A DNA stretch of 64,000 nt from Marinifilum_A sediminis. Its GTDB lineage: Bacteria; Bacteroidota; Bacteroidia; Bacteroidales; Marinifilaceae. The number at the start of each line of letters is the position of its first letter. Position 1 is the first letter of the stretch. The notes under the pieces are model-generated. The model was given only the letters and a program-made list of their open reading frames with translations. It searched no databases and was not told where the DNA came from. The stretch spans positions 62,001 to 126,000 of the forward strand of contig CANMCX010000009.1 in NCBI GenBank assembly GCA_947496465.1. The letters run 5' to 3'. Below, piece after piece: positions 63,502 through 64,000 of this stretch. The translations under genes were made by a program, and so were the position numbers.

Positions 63502-64000
63502 TTACAAAACCTTGGCTTCATTCTTTAGCAATTCAACCAATTGTTCGGCTGATTCTGATTCGATCATTTTACAAACACCTTTTTCTGCAGGCAATTCAAA
63601 TTTTACCGATTTTGTCAGTATTTCAATATCTGCAGATGGCTTTACTTCTAAAGGTTTTTTACGTGCCATCATAATTCCTCTCATCGAAGGAATTCGAGGT
63701 TCACTAGCAATACCTTTTTGAACAACAGCAACAAAAGGAGTCTCAGTTTTTAAAACTTGCTTTCCGCCTGGAATGGCACGCGACAATTGAATATCGTCAT
63801 CGTCTAAATTTACTGAAGTAACAGAAGAAATACCTGGGTAATCCATAAACTCGGCAATCATTGCTCCTACTGAAGAACCGTTGTAATCACTCGATTCTAT
63901 TCCACTGAATACAATGTCAAAAGGATTCTCTTTCAAGTATTCTGCAATTTGTCCTGCAACATAGTAGGCATCCGCAGCACAGGCATCAATTCTAATGGCT
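63502..64000 (-). CDS. etfB: Electron transfer flavoprotein beta subunit, partial
   Basis: The C-terminal part of EtfB; the gene starts beyond the right end of the window. The open frame continues upstream of the internal TTG at 63936 to base 64000, reading AIRIDACAADAYYVAGQIAEYL before KENPFDIVFSGIESSDYNGS. The latter and EFMDYPGISSVTSVNLDDD are typical of EtfB. It forms a heterodimer with EtfA. The visible portion is about 165 residues of a usual 250-260. It is the promoter-proximal gene seen in this cluster, but more genes may precede it outside the window. Confidence 0.9.
   Translation of the reverse strand, partial: AIRIDACAADAYYVAGQIAEYLKENPFDIVFSGIESSDYNGSSVGAMIAEFMDYPGISSVTSVNLDDDDIQLSRAIPGGKQVLKTETPFVAVVQKGIASEPRIPSMRGIMMARKKPLEVKPSADIEILTKSVKFELPAEKGVCKMIESESAEQLVELLKNEAKVL

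Overview
The window is 64 kb of AT-rich chromosome from a member of the Bacteroidota, most likely a marine, facultatively or strictly anaerobic Bacteroidales of the Marinifilum/Labilibaculum/Ancylomarina kind. That placement is inference. It rests on gene content (DUF5777 barrels, DUF6340 and HYC_CC_PP-like proteins, TonB receptors with carboxypeptidase-like N-terminal domains), on starts without Shine-Dalgarno sequences, and on promoter-like TTTG/TAnnTTTG motifs. I saw no rRNA, tRNA, CRISPR array or prophage.

Layout. (1) 1-5.4 kb: the edge of a surface-polysaccharide locus (UDP-GlcNAc(3NAc)A-type acetyltransferase and aminotransferase), a GT14 glycosyltransferase, a beta-helix lipoprotein and a porin-like barrel. 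(2) 5.4-9.9 kb: a membrane-anchored AraC regulator followed by a reductive dehalogenase operon: rdhA (Tat signal, two 4Fe-4S motifs), rdhB (three-helix anchor), an RdhC/NosR-like FMN and Fe-S membrane protein, and a 33-residue membrane peptide. (3) 10-17.5 kb: a SEC-C protein and a complete RND efflux operon with two small proteins at its end. (4) 17.7-33.6 kb: housekeeping genes (cinA, an M48 protease, DUF6340 plus VWA pair, DMT and MFS transporters, dicarboxylate symporter, dapA, ACT-domain protein, YchJ, nitroreductase, CobW GTPase). (5) 33.6-42.6 kb: an electron-transfer and metal region with an FNR-like regulator having a cysteine cluster, a c-type cytochrome/DUF5777 barrel operon, a 7-heme cytochrome with a cytochrome b partner, a TonB/HMA copper-type cluster, and a 6-heme lipoprotein with a collagen-like linker. 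(6) 42.8-47 kb: a 1395-residue Gly-rich surface protein. (7) 47.2-64 kb: a long minus-strand branched-chain acyl-CoA cluster.

The last cluster reads in transcription order etfB (cut by the window end), etfA, a split HdrD-like membrane Fe-S oxidoreductase, fused isobutyryl-CoA mutase (icmF), methylcrotonyl-CoA carboxylase beta, methylglutaconyl-CoA hydratase, carboxylase alpha, an AtuA-family protein, an acyl-CoA dehydrogenase and butyrate kinase. Leucine-type carbon would pass through the carboxylase and hydratase. Isobutyryl-CoA would be rearranged to butyryl-CoA by IcmF, and acyl phosphate could give ATP through Buk. Dehydrogenase electrons would leave through ETF to the membrane Fe-S protein and probably menaquinone. 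IcmF and RdhA both need a corrinoid cofactor.

The gaps inside this operon are unusually rich in short repeats: three 28-nt palindromes, a four-copy 42-bp tandem array, a CTTG-rich element, and a REP-associated tyrosine transposase flanked by two copies of a roughly 100-bp repeat. The main candidates for something undescribed are the Bacteroidota rdh operon, the cytochrome/barrel conduit and the repeat-studded acyl-CoA operon.
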